From Cytobacillus oceanisediminis (GTDB lineage Bacteria; Bacillota; Bacilli; Bacillales; Cytobacillaceae): 64,000 bases of DNA. A program made the position numbers and the translations under genes. Shown here one piece after another: positions 8,263-17,075 of this stretch (position 1 is the stretch's first letter; the number at the start of each line of letters is the position of its first letter). The notes under the pieces were generated by a model. It was not told the origin of the DNA. It worked only from the letters and a program-made list of their open reading frames with translations, and did not search any database. Location of the stretch: NCBI RefSeq assembly GCF_007830235.1, contig NZ_VLKI01000002.1, forward strand, positions 1 to 64,000, in the 5' to 3' direction.

Positions 8263-9189
8263 ATGCAGAGAATAGCCGTTGTTGGAAGTATCAATATGGA
8301 TTATTTTATTGAAAGCGAGGTACTGCCTAAATTAGGAGAAACCGTCCTGGGTGAGAATTTCTTTTTATCCATTGGCGGCAAGGGGGCCAATCAAGCTGTG
8401 GCAGCTGCCCGTCTTGGCGGTGATGTGTCCTTATTCGGATCGGTTGGTGATGATGAGAACAGCGATATGATTATCAAGAAGCTGGAAAAGGAGAACATCA
8501 ATCTTGTGAATCTTCAATCTGTAAAAGGATTGCCTACAGGAGCTGCGTTTATTGAGCTTTGTCAAAGTGAAAATCGCATCATTGTGGTACCAGGTGCAAA
8601 TACACATACCAACATTGACTATGTAAAAAACGCTGCATCAGAGCTTTTGAACTACGATGTAATCGTATTTCAGCTCGAGACACCTTTAGACATGATAGAG
8701 TATCTGGTTCCGCTTCTATATGAACATGGAAAAACGATTATTATTAACCCGGCGCCGGCACAAACACTCAGTCAAGATCTGATTAACAAGGTGACCTATA
8801 TCACACCAAATGAACACGAGTACAAACTGGTGTTTAACACGAACGATTCAATGGAAGAACTGCTTAAAAAGTATCCGAATAAATTAATCATTACATGCGG
8901 GTCAGAGGGAGTACGTTTCTTTGATGGAAAAGAAATTAGATTAGTTCCTTCCATTAAAGTGATTCCGGTTGATACAACGGGAGCTGGAGACACCTTTTCA
9001 GGAGCTTTCGCTGTTGCTATTGCAGAAGGTAACTGCCTGGAAGCGAGCATACGTTTTGGCAACATAGCAGCTGGGATATCGGTCACTAAAAAGGGTGCCC
9101 AGACGGGAATGCCCAAGCGAAATGATGTGACTCAATTTGTAAAGGAAAAGGAGTATAAAGATGAAAAAGGGCATACTGAAGCAAATTAA
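8263..9189 (+). CDS. Ribokinase-like PfkB family sugar kinase
   Basis: About 308 aa. Best start is ATG 8263 with AGGATGA (8251-8257) as RBS overlapping the previous stop; earlier ATG/TTG codons in frame lack a spaced RBS. PfkB signature 1 (GGKGANQAVAAARLGG) and signature 2 with the catalytic GAGD (DTTGAGDTFSGAFA) are intact, and INPAPAQ is typical of ribokinases. It would phosphorylate free ribose, or a related pentose, released by the neighbouring DraG-family hydrolases to feed the pentose phosphate pathway. It overlaps the first permease gene by 29 bp. Confidence 0.88.
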   Translation: MQRIAVVGSINMDYFIESEVLPKLGETVLGENFFLSIGGKGANQAVAAARLGGDVSLFGSVGDDENSDMIIKKLEKENINLVNLQSVKGLPTGAAFIELCQSENRIIVVPGANTHTNIDYVKNAASELLNYDVIVFQLETPLDMIEYLVPLLYEHGKTIIINPAPAQTLSQDLINKVTYITPNEHEYKLVFNTNDSMEELLKKYPNKLIITCGSEGVRFFDGKEIRLVPSIKVIPVDTTGAGDTFSGAFAVAIAEGNCLEASIRFGNIAAGISVTKKGAQTGMPKRNDVTQFVKEKEYKDEKGHTEAN

Positions 9190-10060
9190 ATCAAGCTGGG
9201 TCCTCTACCTTATGCTTTTTCCAGCCCTCCTTTATTTTTCGATCTTCCACGTCGTTCCATTAATCGGAATGAAGCTGGCATTTCAGGATTACCGGATTAT
9301 CGGTGATAATGTTTGGGTCGGATGGAAGCATTTTAAGATTCTATTTAGCTCCCCAGCCTTTTTGGATGTATTAAAAAATACCATCATTATTAGCGTGATG
9401 AAGATCGTATTCTTCTTTCCAATCCCGATTATTTTATCATTATTGATCAATGAGGTAAGAGTCGGGAAGTTTAGAAAATATGTACAGTCCATTGTGTATC
9501 TTCCTCACTTTTTATCATGGGTTATTATTGCGGGGATCTGGATCGCATTTCTGAATCCTGAAGATGGCGGAGTTAACGTGATTCGCAGCTTCTTCAACAT
9601 GCCATCACTTGATTTTATGACAAGTAAGGACCATATCCGCTGGGTATTGGTGTTCCAGGAAATATGGCGCAGTGCAGGATGGGATTCCATTATTTACTTG
9701 GCAGCCATACTAAAAATAAGTCCTTCTCTCTATGAAGCGGCCAAAATTGACGGAGCATCTAAAATACAGCAAATGAGATACATTACGCTGCCGTCTTTAA
9801 CTTCAACAATCATGACAGTCTTTATTTTAAATCTGGGATTTTTCATGAATGCCGGTTTTGACCAGGTCTTTAATATGATGAACAATTCTGTCATCAGCGT
9901 CATCGACATTTTAGATACGTATGTGTATCGAATCGGTCTCTTAAACGGTCAATATGCTTATGCAACGGCAGCGAGCCTTTTCAAAGGTGTGATTGGGGTT
10001 GTCTTAATCTTAAGTACGCATTTTATTTCAAAACGCTTTACCGGTAAAGGCGTTTGGTAG
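9161..10060 (+). CDS. ABC sugar transporter permease, LplB/YteP-like
   Basis: 299 aa integral membrane protein with six predicted spans. The first segment (VLYLMLFPALLYFSIFHVVPL) and the EAA loop (EAAKIDGASKIQQMRYITLP, about residues 192-211) that docks the ATPase are typical of the LplB subgroup of CUT1 permeases. RBS AAAGGAG; start ATG 9161 lies inside the ribokinase gene. Together with the following permease and the lipoprotein at 2694-4172 it forms an importer. No ATPase gene is present in the window; Bacillaceae CUT1 systems often share the MsmX ATPase, which is the likely partner. Confidence 0.9.
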   Translation: MKKGILKQIKSSWVLYLMLFPALLYFSIFHVVPLIGMKLAFQDYRIIGDNVWVGWKHFKILFSSPAFLDVLKNTIIISVMKIVFFFPIPIILSLLINEVRVGKFRKYVQSIVYLPHFLSWVIIAGIWIAFLNPEDGGVNVIRSFFNMPSLDFMTSKDHIRWVLVFQEIWRSAGWDSIIYLAAILKISPSLYEAAKIDGASKIQQMRYITLPSLTSTIMTVFILNLGFFMNAGFDQVFNMMNNSVISVIDILDTYVYRIGLLNGQYAYATAASLFKGVIGVVLILSTHFISKRFTGKGVW

Positions 10061-10071
10061 GAGGTGGGACG

Positions 10072-10962
10072 ATGATAAATAAATTAAAAAAATGGAGTAT
10101 TTCAACGGTTATTATTTACAGCATTTTGTTTTTAATTTCATTAACAGTGCTAGTTCCGCTTCTTCACTTACTAGCAATGTCGTTATCAGATCCTCTCAAG
10201 GTTCATAAGCTAAGCGGCCTGGGAATCATACCTGAAGGCTTTTCACTCATTAACTATAAAATTTTATTATCAAACCCGCTAATTATAAAAAGTATTTTTA
10301 ATACTCTATTTATAACAATTGTGGGTACAGCCGTAAATCTATTGCTTACGGCAATGACTGCCTATGTGCTGGCAAGAACGAAGTTTCCAGGGCGAAATTT
10401 TGTAATGATTTTCTTAATTGTCATCATGGTATTTGAACCAGGATTGATTCCTGAATACTTACTGGTGAAAAATCTGGGATTGCTGGATACGTATGCGTCC
10501 CTCATCCTATATAAGACAATCAATATCTTTTACTTGTTTATCATGATGAGATTTTTTGAGGATGTTCCTGAAAGTATTTTGGAAGCAGCCCGTATGGATG
10601 GGGCTGGGCACTTCCGTATCTTCACCAAAATTATGCTGCCCTTATCAAAGCCCGCTTTGGCAACCATGGGTCTTTTTTATGGAGTGTATCACTGGAACGA
10701 ATACTTCCGGGCGACGATCTACTTAACGGACACCGGCAAATGGCCGCTTCAGCTTGTTCTTCGGCAATTTGTAGTAGAACGTGATAACACATCCCTATTA
10801 GGAGCGCAAAATTTTCTATCCTATGATCAAATAGCAACCCTTGATTTTGCTTCGCTGCAAGCAGGAACGATTATCATCTCGGTTGTACCTTTACTGCTGA
10901 TTTATCCGTTGATTCTAAAGTACTATGCGAAGGGTGCATTTGAGGGTGGAGTCAAAGACTGA
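10072..10962 (+). CDS. ABC sugar transporter permease, LplC/YtcP-like
   Basis: 296 aa from ATG 10072, 5-6 nt after the strong RBS AGGAGGTGGG; an in-frame upstream codon lies inside that RBS and is rejected. Six membrane spans, EAA loop EAARMDGAGHFRIFTKIMLP and the C-terminal PLILKYYAKGAFEGGVKD, which is characteristic of LplC/YtcP permeases. It begins 11 nt after the LplB-like gene. Second channel subunit of the importer. Confidence 0.9.
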   Translation: MINKLKKWSISTVIIYSILFLISLTVLVPLLHLLAMSLSDPLKVHKLSGLGIIPEGFSLINYKILLSNPLIIKSIFNTLFITIVGTAVNLLLTAMTAYVLARTKFPGRNFVMIFLIVIMVFEPGLIPEYLLVKNLGLLDTYASLILYKTINIFYLFIMMRFFEDVPESILEAARMDGAGHFRIFTKIMLPLSKPALATMGLFYGVYHWNEYFRATIYLTDTGKWPLQLVLRQFVVERDNTSLLGAQNFLSYDQIATLDFASLQAGTIIISVVPLLLIYPLILKYYAKGAFEGGVKD

Positions 10963-11036
10963 TCTTTAGCACACTATGTGGAATAGATGAATAAATACAC
11001 AAAAGCGAAATGTGTAGAAAAAAGGGAGTTCTTCAT

Positions 11037-12185
11037 ATGGTTACTTTTAAAGAGCGAGTTAGAGGTGTTGTTATATCCACGGCACTAGGGGATGCAATGG
11101 GAGCACCTGTTGAAAAATTAAGTTATGAAGAGATTAAAAAAATGTATAAGAGAGTGGAGACACTCCGTACCAAATGGTACAAGGAAGATTATCCTGCTGA
11201 TATGAATTTAGGCAGGAAAAGGGGCAACGGCACAGTTACTGACGATACCCTTATGACTGTTGCTCTCATCAACGTCTATAACAAAGAAAAAAGACATATA
11301 GATGCATATGACATGGGGAACGAATTTGTGAAGGAAATAGCTTTCAGAAAAACGTATATCCCTGAGTTTGGCAGAGAAGCACTCATTATTGACCGTCTAT
11401 TCTACCCGGAAAAATATATTTTCATGCGTCATGTATTAGCCAATTGTGAGCCGCGTGAAGGGGGAATTGGCAATATGATCAACTGCGGGGCTGCGATGTA
11501 TATTGCACCTGTTGGAATTGTCAATGCCGGAAATCCGAAGGCTGCCTATGATGAAGCAATTTTGTTTGCGATGGGACATCAAAGCAGCTACGGACTGGAA
11601 GCGGCAGGGGTGCTGGCAGCTTGTGTGGCAAAGGCGTTTGAAGAAAATGTGACAGTTGATGAAATTGTTGAAACAGCCCTCCATTTTGCTAAGGATGGAA
11701 CAAAGAATGCGATTCGTGATTTAACCGAAGCTGCTAAGAAATTACGTTCTGAAAAGGCGGATATGGATACAGTCATTGCTTCATTCCAAAGTGTGATCGA
11801 AAAGTATTCGCCAATGAAAGACGATGTTCACCGTAAAATTGAGAAGGTTGGTGTTCCTTCCAATCACTATACGCCAAACAGGCTTTTCTCCATTGAAGAG
11901 CTGCCGATGGCACTGGCGTTTATGGTGTTAAACGATGGAGATTATTACGGATCCATATTAGATGGCATTAACTCTGGCCGTGATACAGATTCCATCGGGG
12001 TAATGGCCGGTGTTATTTTAGGTGCCATGTACGGAGTTAGTGTTATTCGTTCTGAGGATGTTGAGCTTTTACAGGAAACAAACAAAATGAATTTAATCCA
12101 GGCAGCTGACCAATTTTCAGAAACTGCTAAGCTGATTATTGAGCAAGACCTGCAGCTAAATGGAAAAAGAAAAAGCATTCTATAA
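11037..12185 (+). CDS. ADP-ribosylglycohydrolase family protein 3
   Basis: 382 aa from ATG 11037, 8 nt after AAAGGGAG. Motifs: STALGDAMGAPVE (residues 14-26), GTVTDDTLM (65-73; T68, D69, D70) and NSGRDTDSIGVMAGVILGAMYG with both C-terminal Asp ligands intact. An extra segment (HRKIEKVGVPSNHYTPNRLF) precedes the C-terminal motif. Sequence is distinct from proteins 1 and 2, so this is not a recent duplication. It is expected to hydrolyse a ribosyl bond with a dinuclear metal site; the substrate may differ from that of protein 1. Confidence 0.87.
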   Translation: MVTFKERVRGVVISTALGDAMGAPVEKLSYEEIKKMYKRVETLRTKWYKEDYPADMNLGRKRGNGTVTDDTLMTVALINVYNKEKRHIDAYDMGNEFVKEIAFRKTYIPEFGREALIIDRLFYPEKYIFMRHVLANCEPREGGIGNMINCGAAMYIAPVGIVNAGNPKAAYDEAILFAMGHQSSYGLEAAGVLAACVAKAFEENVTVDEIVETALHFAKDGTKNAIRDLTEAAKKLRSEKADMDTVIASFQSVIEKYSPMKDDVHRKIEKVGVPSNHYTPNRLFSIEELPMALAFMVLNDGDYYGSILDGINSGRDTDSIGVMAGVILGAMYGVSVIRSEDVELLQETNKMNLIQAADQFSETAKLIIEQDLQLNGKRKSIL

Positions 12186-12206
12186 AAGAACTTTGGGGAC
12201 CAGGAG

Positions 12207-14339
12207 TTGAGAAAATTGTTGCCTGAAAACTATTTAGAAAGGGTGTATGCCGGTTTCTTAGGAATGAATGTTGGAATCCGGCTTGGTGCACCACTGGAGC
12301 CAAATGAATGGTCATATGAAAAAATACAGGAAATTCATGGTGATATCAGGGGGTATGTGAAGGATTATAAAACCTTTTCTGCAGATGATGATGCAAATGG
12401 TCCGGTTTATTTTATCCGGGCATTAATGGATGACGCACGCGGGCGGGAGCTGACACCCCAGGATGTTGCAAGAGCGTGGTTAAACTATTCGCGTGAAGGA
12501 ATCGGCATGTTTTGGTGGGGTGGAGACCAGATCAGCACAGAGCATACGGCGTATTTGAATCTTAAAAAAGGCATTCCTGCACCACAGTCAGGTTCGGCTG
12601 AAGTCAATGGCATCATTATGGCTGAGCAGATTGGCGGGCAGATATTTATCGATACATGGGGATTGCTGTTCCCAAATAATATTCAAAAGGCAGCTGATTA
12701 TGCAGAGATAGCGGCAAGTGTGTCTCATGATAAAAATGGCCTGTATGGTGCGCGTTTTATGGCAGCGTGTATTTCCAAAGCCTTTTCAGCTAAAAATATT
12801 GATGATATTATCGAAGCAGGATTGTCCGTGATTCCAAAAGATTCCACTTATTATGCTGTCGTGAAAGCTGTGATCGATTTTTATCAGAAGCAGCCTGAGG
12901 AAGAGGCTTTCCGGAAGTGCCGTCAGTATTTAGAAAAAGAGTGGGGTTATGATAAGTACACTGGAGTATGCCATATCATCCCGAATGCCGGAGTATGTGC
13001 CCTGGCCCTATTGTATGGAAAGGGAGATTTGGCTCGAACCGTTGAAATCGCGACCATGTGCAGCTGGGATACGGATTGCAATGCAGGCAATGTTGGAACC
13101 ATCGCAGGGGTTTTCGCCGGTCTTGATGGTATTCCAGGTCATTATAGTATGCCAATCAACGATATGATCGCCACATCCAGCGTGTCTGGCTACTTGAATG
13201 TACTGGATATCCCAACCTTCTGTAAGGAGCTTGCCGTTCTTGGCTATCAAGTGAATGGGCTGGAAGCTCCTCAGCGATTAATGGAAAGCGTCCGAAATGG
13301 TGAGGTTTACTTGGATTTTACCTTGCCGGGAGCAACTCATGGCTTTAAGACGAATAATAGCTTTAAGACGCTGCTGCGCCCATGTGGTGATGTAGGGGTT
13401 GAGACAGCACGGGGTTCATTGTCCGTTCTTTTTGACAGATTTATAGAAGGCGATTCCAGTAAAGTATTTTACAAGCCATTTTATTGCCGTGAAGAGTTCA
13501 ACGATGAAAAATATAAGCCGACTTTTGCACCTACTGCATACAGCGGGCAAAAGGTTTCTGCAAAGGTGTTTATGGATAAATGGCAAGGCGGGGCCGATGT
13601 TTATTTGACTCCTTACATCCGCAATAGTTTTACAAAGGAAGACTTAAAGCTGGACCCCGTTACATTAAGCCATCAGCAGTGGCTTGATATTGAATTTGTG
13701 ATACCAGAAACTGATGGTGCATTGATAGACGAGGTTGGTTTTATAGTCGAGAGCCCTTCTCCTGCAGATAACCGTTCATTTGGAAAGTTTTACATCGGCG
13801 AGTTCCGAATCTTTGGAAATGCAGATTACACCATCGATTTTGCCAAACAAGCCGTGGAATTTAAATGTGTAACACCTTTTGCTCACCACCGTGGTGAATG
13901 GACACTGGAGGATGGTTTCATGAAGGCTGCTGCAGAGGAGGAAGATACTTCTTCCTTTACAGGGAACTATTATGGACGTGACCTTGAACTGGAAATAAGC
14001 TTGCAGCCTGCTTCTGGTAAAAGCCACGGGGTTATTCTTAGAGCTATTGGAACAGAACGCTACTATTGGGCAGGTTTTGATGGTAACAATCAGATTTCAT
14101 TAATAGAGAATAACTTTGGTTTTAAGCGTTTAAAGACAGTATCATATGGATGGAGTCCTGAAACTATATATAATTTTAAAGCTGTCAGCAAGGGAACTGC
14201 TGTTCAGATCGAAATCAATGGAGAGCTTGTCCTGGATTTCGATGGCCTGGATAATGCATATGGCATGATTGGCTTAGGCCTGCTTGAAAAAGGGGAAACA
14301 AGAGTCCATCGTTTCCATGTAAAAGAAACGAACGAATAG
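12207..14339 (+). CDS. ADP-ribosylglycohydrolase domain fused to beta-sandwich domains (protein 4)
   Basis: 710 aa. TTG 12207 or TTG 12216 is the start; AGGAG at 12202-12206 favours 12216 by spacing. Residues about 1-345 form a DraG-type domain with divergent motifs: NVGIRLGAPLE in place of the usual GDxxGAP, SADDDANGP in place of GTDDT, and CSWDTDCNAGNVGTIAG retaining the DTD pair. Residues about 400-540 and 545-710 are predicted beta-rich modules; the last (HGVILRAIGTERYYWAGFDG, LVLDFDG) resembles a laminin-G/DUF1080-like sandwich. No signal peptide, so it is cytoplasmic. The added domains could bind a glycan or large substrate. Follows protein 3 by 21 nt. Confidence 0.82.
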   Translation: MRKLLPENYLERVYAGFLGMNVGIRLGAPLEPNEWSYEKIQEIHGDIRGYVKDYKTFSADDDANGPVYFIRALMDDARGRELTPQDVARAWLNYSREGIGMFWWGGDQISTEHTAYLNLKKGIPAPQSGSAEVNGIIMAEQIGGQIFIDTWGLLFPNNIQKAADYAEIAASVSHDKNGLYGARFMAACISKAFSAKNIDDIIEAGLSVIPKDSTYYAVVKAVIDFYQKQPEEEAFRKCRQYLEKEWGYDKYTGVCHIIPNAGVCALALLYGKGDLARTVEIATMCSWDTDCNAGNVGTIAGVFAGLDGIPGHYSMPINDMIATSSVSGYLNVLDIPTFCKELAVLGYQVNGLEAPQRLMESVRNGEVYLDFTLPGATHGFKTNNSFKTLLRPCGDVGVETARGSLSVLFDRFIEGDSSKVFYKPFYCREEFNDEKYKPTFAPTAYSGQKVSAKVFMDKWQGGADVYLTPYIRNSFTKEDLKLDPVTLSHQQWLDIEFVIPETDGALIDEVGFIVESPSPADNRSFGKFYIGEFRIFGNADYTIDFAKQAVEFKCVTPFAHHRGEWTLEDGFMKAAAEEEDTSSFTGNYYGRDLELEISLQPASGKSHGVILRAIGTERYYWAGFDGNNQISLIENNFGFKRLKTVSYGWSPETIYNFKAVSKGTAVQIEINGELVLDFDGLDNAYGMIGLGLLEKGETRVHRFHVKETNE

Positions 14340-14377
14340 CTCTAAAAACAGAAAATTCCTTTTAAAGGAGAATTTTA

Positions 14378-15427
14378 TTGAGAGAGAAACAAACAACGAT
14401 TCGAGATGTTGCAAAGGAAGCAGGCGTATCCGTAGCAACAGTATCCAGGTATTTAAATAATAATGGATATATCAGTCAAAAAGCGGAGATGAAGATTCGG
14501 GAAGTGATGGAGCGCCTAAACTATCATCCAAATGAAATCGCAAGAGGATTGGCGAAAAAGAAAACCCGGACGATTGCTCTGATTATCCCTGATATTACAA
14601 ACCCATTTTTTCCTGAACTCGTCGTGGCAATTGAAGAAGTGGCGAAATCAAAGGGATATAGCATCATATTAGTAAATACGCAAGTCGGAGATATGGACGA
14701 TAATCACTTTTGGACTCAGCTTCAAAACCGATATGTCGATGGTTTTATTCTGGCATCGTTTGAAATGAGTGAAAAGGTCATAAAGGCTATTGAAAAGTTA
14801 AAAATACCGTTTGTAAGAATTGACCGGGCAGCTGAAAATAACACCTTTGACTCGATTGGATTGGATAACTATAAAGGTGCAAAATTGGCGGTTGAACACT
14901 TGATTGAGGTAGGCTGCAAGAAGATTGCTCATATCAGCGGGCCGAAGTCGTACCCTCCATCTTCTGAACGAAAACGAGGATATGTGGAGACAGTCACTGA
15001 TAGGGCCGTTGGGGATGGAAAATCATCACCGGAGGATACGGTCATTGTTTATGAAGGAGACTTTACGCTAGAAAGCGGCAAGCTGCTGACACAACTCCTT
15101 ATGAACCAGCATAAGGATGTCGATGGAATATTCTTAGGCAATGATTTAATGGCAATCGGGAGTCTCAAAGCTCTTAAGCTAATGGGCTACCAAGTCCCAC
15201 AGGAAATCGCCATAATCGGCTTTGACGGAATCAAGCTAACCGAAATGGTAGAACCGGAAATTAGTACGGTTGAACAGCCAATTTATGACATCGGGGTCGT
15301 ATCCACTAACAAACTTATTCGTAAAATTGAGGGATTAGAGAACGATAAATCGATCCTGGATGAAACCTCGCTGGATATTCGTCTTGTTACAAGACAATCT
15401 ACACTTGGGTTTGGGAAATATAGGTGA
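14378..15427 (+). CDS. LacI family transcriptional regulator
   Basis: 349 aa from TTG 14378 with AAAGGAG 7 nt upstream. N-terminal helix-turn-helix TIRDVAKEAGVSVATVSRYL (residues 7-26) and the hinge-helix stretch NEIARGLAKKKT are followed by a periplasmic-binding-type effector domain (IALIIPDITNPFFPELV; DGIFLGNDLMAIGSL; IAIIGFDGI). It closes the second unit 38 nt after protein 4. The four TGTAACCGGTTACA palindromes at 2465, 2566, 6450 and 6504 have the size and central CG of LacI-family operators, so it most likely represses both units; it may be autoregulated via the second promoter. The inducer is probably the imported ribosylated compound or a breakdown product. Confidence 0.9.
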   Translation: MREKQTTIRDVAKEAGVSVATVSRYLNNNGYISQKAEMKIREVMERLNYHPNEIARGLAKKKTRTIALIIPDITNPFFPELVVAIEEVAKSKGYSIILVNTQVGDMDDNHFWTQLQNRYVDGFILASFEMSEKVIKAIEKLKIPFVRIDRAAENNTFDSIGLDNYKGAKLAVEHLIEVGCKKIAHISGPKSYPPSSERKRGYVETVTDRAVGDGKSSPEDTVIVYEGDFTLESGKLLTQLLMNQHKDVDGIFLGNDLMAIGSLKALKLMGYQVPQEIAIIGFDGIKLTEMVEPEISTVEQPIYDIGVVSTNKLIRKIEGLENDKSILDETSLDIRLVTRQSTLGFGKYR

Positions 15428-15483
15428 ATTTTAAGAAGGGGCCTGTGGACTGAATCAAAAAGGTAGACAGAGATAAGAGAATA

Positions 15484-15636
15484 TTAAGCCGCAAGCTGGT
15501 GCCTATTTTCTACAGGTGCCAGCTTGTTTAATTTTAATTGGCAACGTTCATGATAATAAATATTCCCAATAGCTGCTTTAAGCTCCTCTTCCGTTTTGGG
15601 TTGTTCAATCCAGAAACATTCCTCTTTAAAATGTGG
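15484..15636 (-). pseudogene. IS3-family transposase, C-terminal remnant
   Basis: Reading the minus strand from about 15636 gives 50 codons without a start: PHFKEECFWIEQPKTEEELK, then a Tyr pair and finally LNKLAPVENRHQLAA and a stop. The ending LxKLAPVEYRHQ is the classical C-terminus of IS3/IS150-type OrfB transposases. No N-terminal part or inverted repeat is seen nearby. The last 40 bp contain a 13-bp hairpin (CAAGCTGGTGCCT with its complement) that could also terminate the LacI transcript. Confidence 0.7.
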
Positions 15637-15783
15637 GACAAGGGGACAGGTACAGTGTGCCAAACCGTGCTTGATACGTAAACGTACTTGCTGAGTTAAG
15701 CTTAAAGTTTAGTCTTTCTAGTCTGTGGGCATGCCCCACATATACAAGGAAATCAGAAATTTGGCCCCATGCGCATTTAGAAT

Positions 15784-16230
15784 GAGAAGACGAATAGAAG
15801 TGATAATCCAATACTCAAAAAAAAAAGCCAGCAAATCTAGCTGCTGACTCTCTTAATTAAAACTGTTTTTTTCAATCAAACGTTTGATTAAATTACCTTC
15901 ATCCTATGGAAGCAAAAGGATCGCATCCGCAATCCCGTTCACCTGTTTGGTCAGATGGTCTTGTGACCAGTGTATTGCCGACTGTCACAGAAGAGGAGAC
16001 GCCGCCGTCAAGGTTGAGGCATCGACTGCACCAAGCGATTTCATGATTCTGGCGCTCTCTTCAAAGTTAGCACCGACACTCAGCCCCGGAGCCCGTCCAT
16101 CTATTGTTACGAAAAGGAGGGTTCCATCCGCTTTTACTCCAGCAAGGGTTCTTGGGTTGCGGCGTTCTCCAAATCGGTTAGAATTCAGGGTTTTCTTCCC
16201 CGTGGAATCCTTCTGCCATAGCGTTACTTA
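15784..16230 (-). pseudogene. Truncated copy of the 3' end of a phosphodiester glycosidase gene
   Basis: About 330 bp upstream of 16230 is nearly identical to the 3' part of the gene at 21470-23074, including its stop region, the palindrome AATCAAACGTTTGATT and the terminator (AGCCAGC...GCTGACT). A 3-bp loss near 15931 and several substitutions shift the frame, so the conserved ending GERPIADAILLL is destroyed. The left part (15784-15880) carries the shared intergenic tail. It is a dead fragment created by duplication or by a transposition-associated event; see also 41838-42003. Confidence 0.75.
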
Positions 16231-16304
16231 ATGTGTAACAAGGGTGCTGCTTCCATACTTTTTTAAAATCGGTTAAGGTAAGAAACGAAAATGATAATGG
16301 ACTT

Positions 16305-16853
16305 CTATAATACATCTTTCAATTCAGTATCAGAATAAATCGAGATGAAGACGACTGCTTTGCCATCTCCAATATTTTTGACGAAGTGTGGGACACTGGC
16401 GTTCCAGCTAAAGGAATCCCCTTCTTCTACAATAAAAGAGTCCTCTCCTTGCTCAGCCAGAATTTTCCCTTCCAATACTAAATGACACTCTTCCCCTTCG
16501 TGTGAATTTGGTTCTCCGATGGAGGCTCCCGGGGGAAATTCAACGATCATGGTTCTAAGTCCGCCCTTTGAGGCCAAGTGCTCAATCTTTAAGTTATGAA
16601 AAGAAGAATTGGTTCTTTCATCTTTGCGTACGACACGCATATGCTGTTTCTTTTCTAACAGCAAATAGGGGAGAGGAACCCCTAGAAACTCTGCAATGGT
16701 ACTTAATGTATTAATAGAAGGGGAGGTATTGTTGTTTTCAACATTGCTTATAAACCCTTTTGACAGACCTGTTCCATCACACATTTGGGCAATCGTAATT
16801 TTTTTTCTGTTTCGTATGGCTCGAATTTTTGTTCCAATATCCAGTTTAATCAC
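16305..16853 (-). CDS. XRE family regulator with C-terminal cupin domain
   Basis: 182 aa. Helix-turn-helix of Cro/CI type at residues 8-62 (TIAQMCDGTGLSKGFISNVE) and a cupin_2 sensor domain at about 105-175 (EGEECHLVLEGK, GDSFSWNASVPH). Such regulators bind small molecules in the cupin barrel. The gene is divergent from the ring-cleavage cluster, and two matching 17-bp sites (16861-16877, 16926-16942) lie between them, so it probably controls that cluster and itself. No strong RBS precedes the ATG at 16853 except GAGGTGA overlapping region 16855-16861, which gives normal spacing. Confidence 0.88.
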   Translation of the reverse strand: MIKLDIGTKIRAIRNRKKITIAQMCDGTGLSKGFISNVENNNTSPSINTLSTIAEFLGVPLPYLLLEKKQHMRVVRKDERTNSSFHNLKIEHLASKGGLRTMIVEFPPGASIGEPNSHEGEECHLVLEGKILAEQGEDSFIVEEGDSFSWNASVPHFVKNIGDGKAVVFISIYSDTELKDVL

Positions 16854-16860
16854 CTCAGAT

Positions 16861-16942
16861 GTTTTCTTTTAAGAAACATATTTATATATTAGCAAAAAAA
16901 CTATTGACTTTCTACAGTCACTATTGTTATCTTTTAAGTAAC
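16861..16942. promoter_or_regulatory. Paired operator-like sites and rightward promoter
   Basis: GTTTTCTTTTAAGAAAC (16861-16877) and GTTATCTTTTAAGTAAC (16926-16942) are identical except at positions 4 and 14, where the change is symmetric (T/A against A/T), giving the consensus GTTW-TCTTTTAAG-WAAC. Centres are 65 bp apart. The right site overlaps the -10 region of a candidate promoter TTGACT (16904-16909) with TTATCT 17 bp downstream. They are candidate binding sites for the XRE-cupin protein. Confidence 0.65.
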
Positions 16943-17075
16943 ATTTATTCACATTAGAATACATTTGAATGAAGTTTCTTTTTTTGACTCCTTGTTTTCT
17001 AATAAGAATATTGTTTCTGTATAAGTTAAAACTATAAGTAATTTCTTTAGGATAAAAATAAAGAAGGGATGATAT

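Noticed and set aside
15884..16231. 115-codon plus-strand frame
   Set aside because: Antisense to the truncated glycosidase copy, with the same antisense frame visible at 21531-21749; not a gene.
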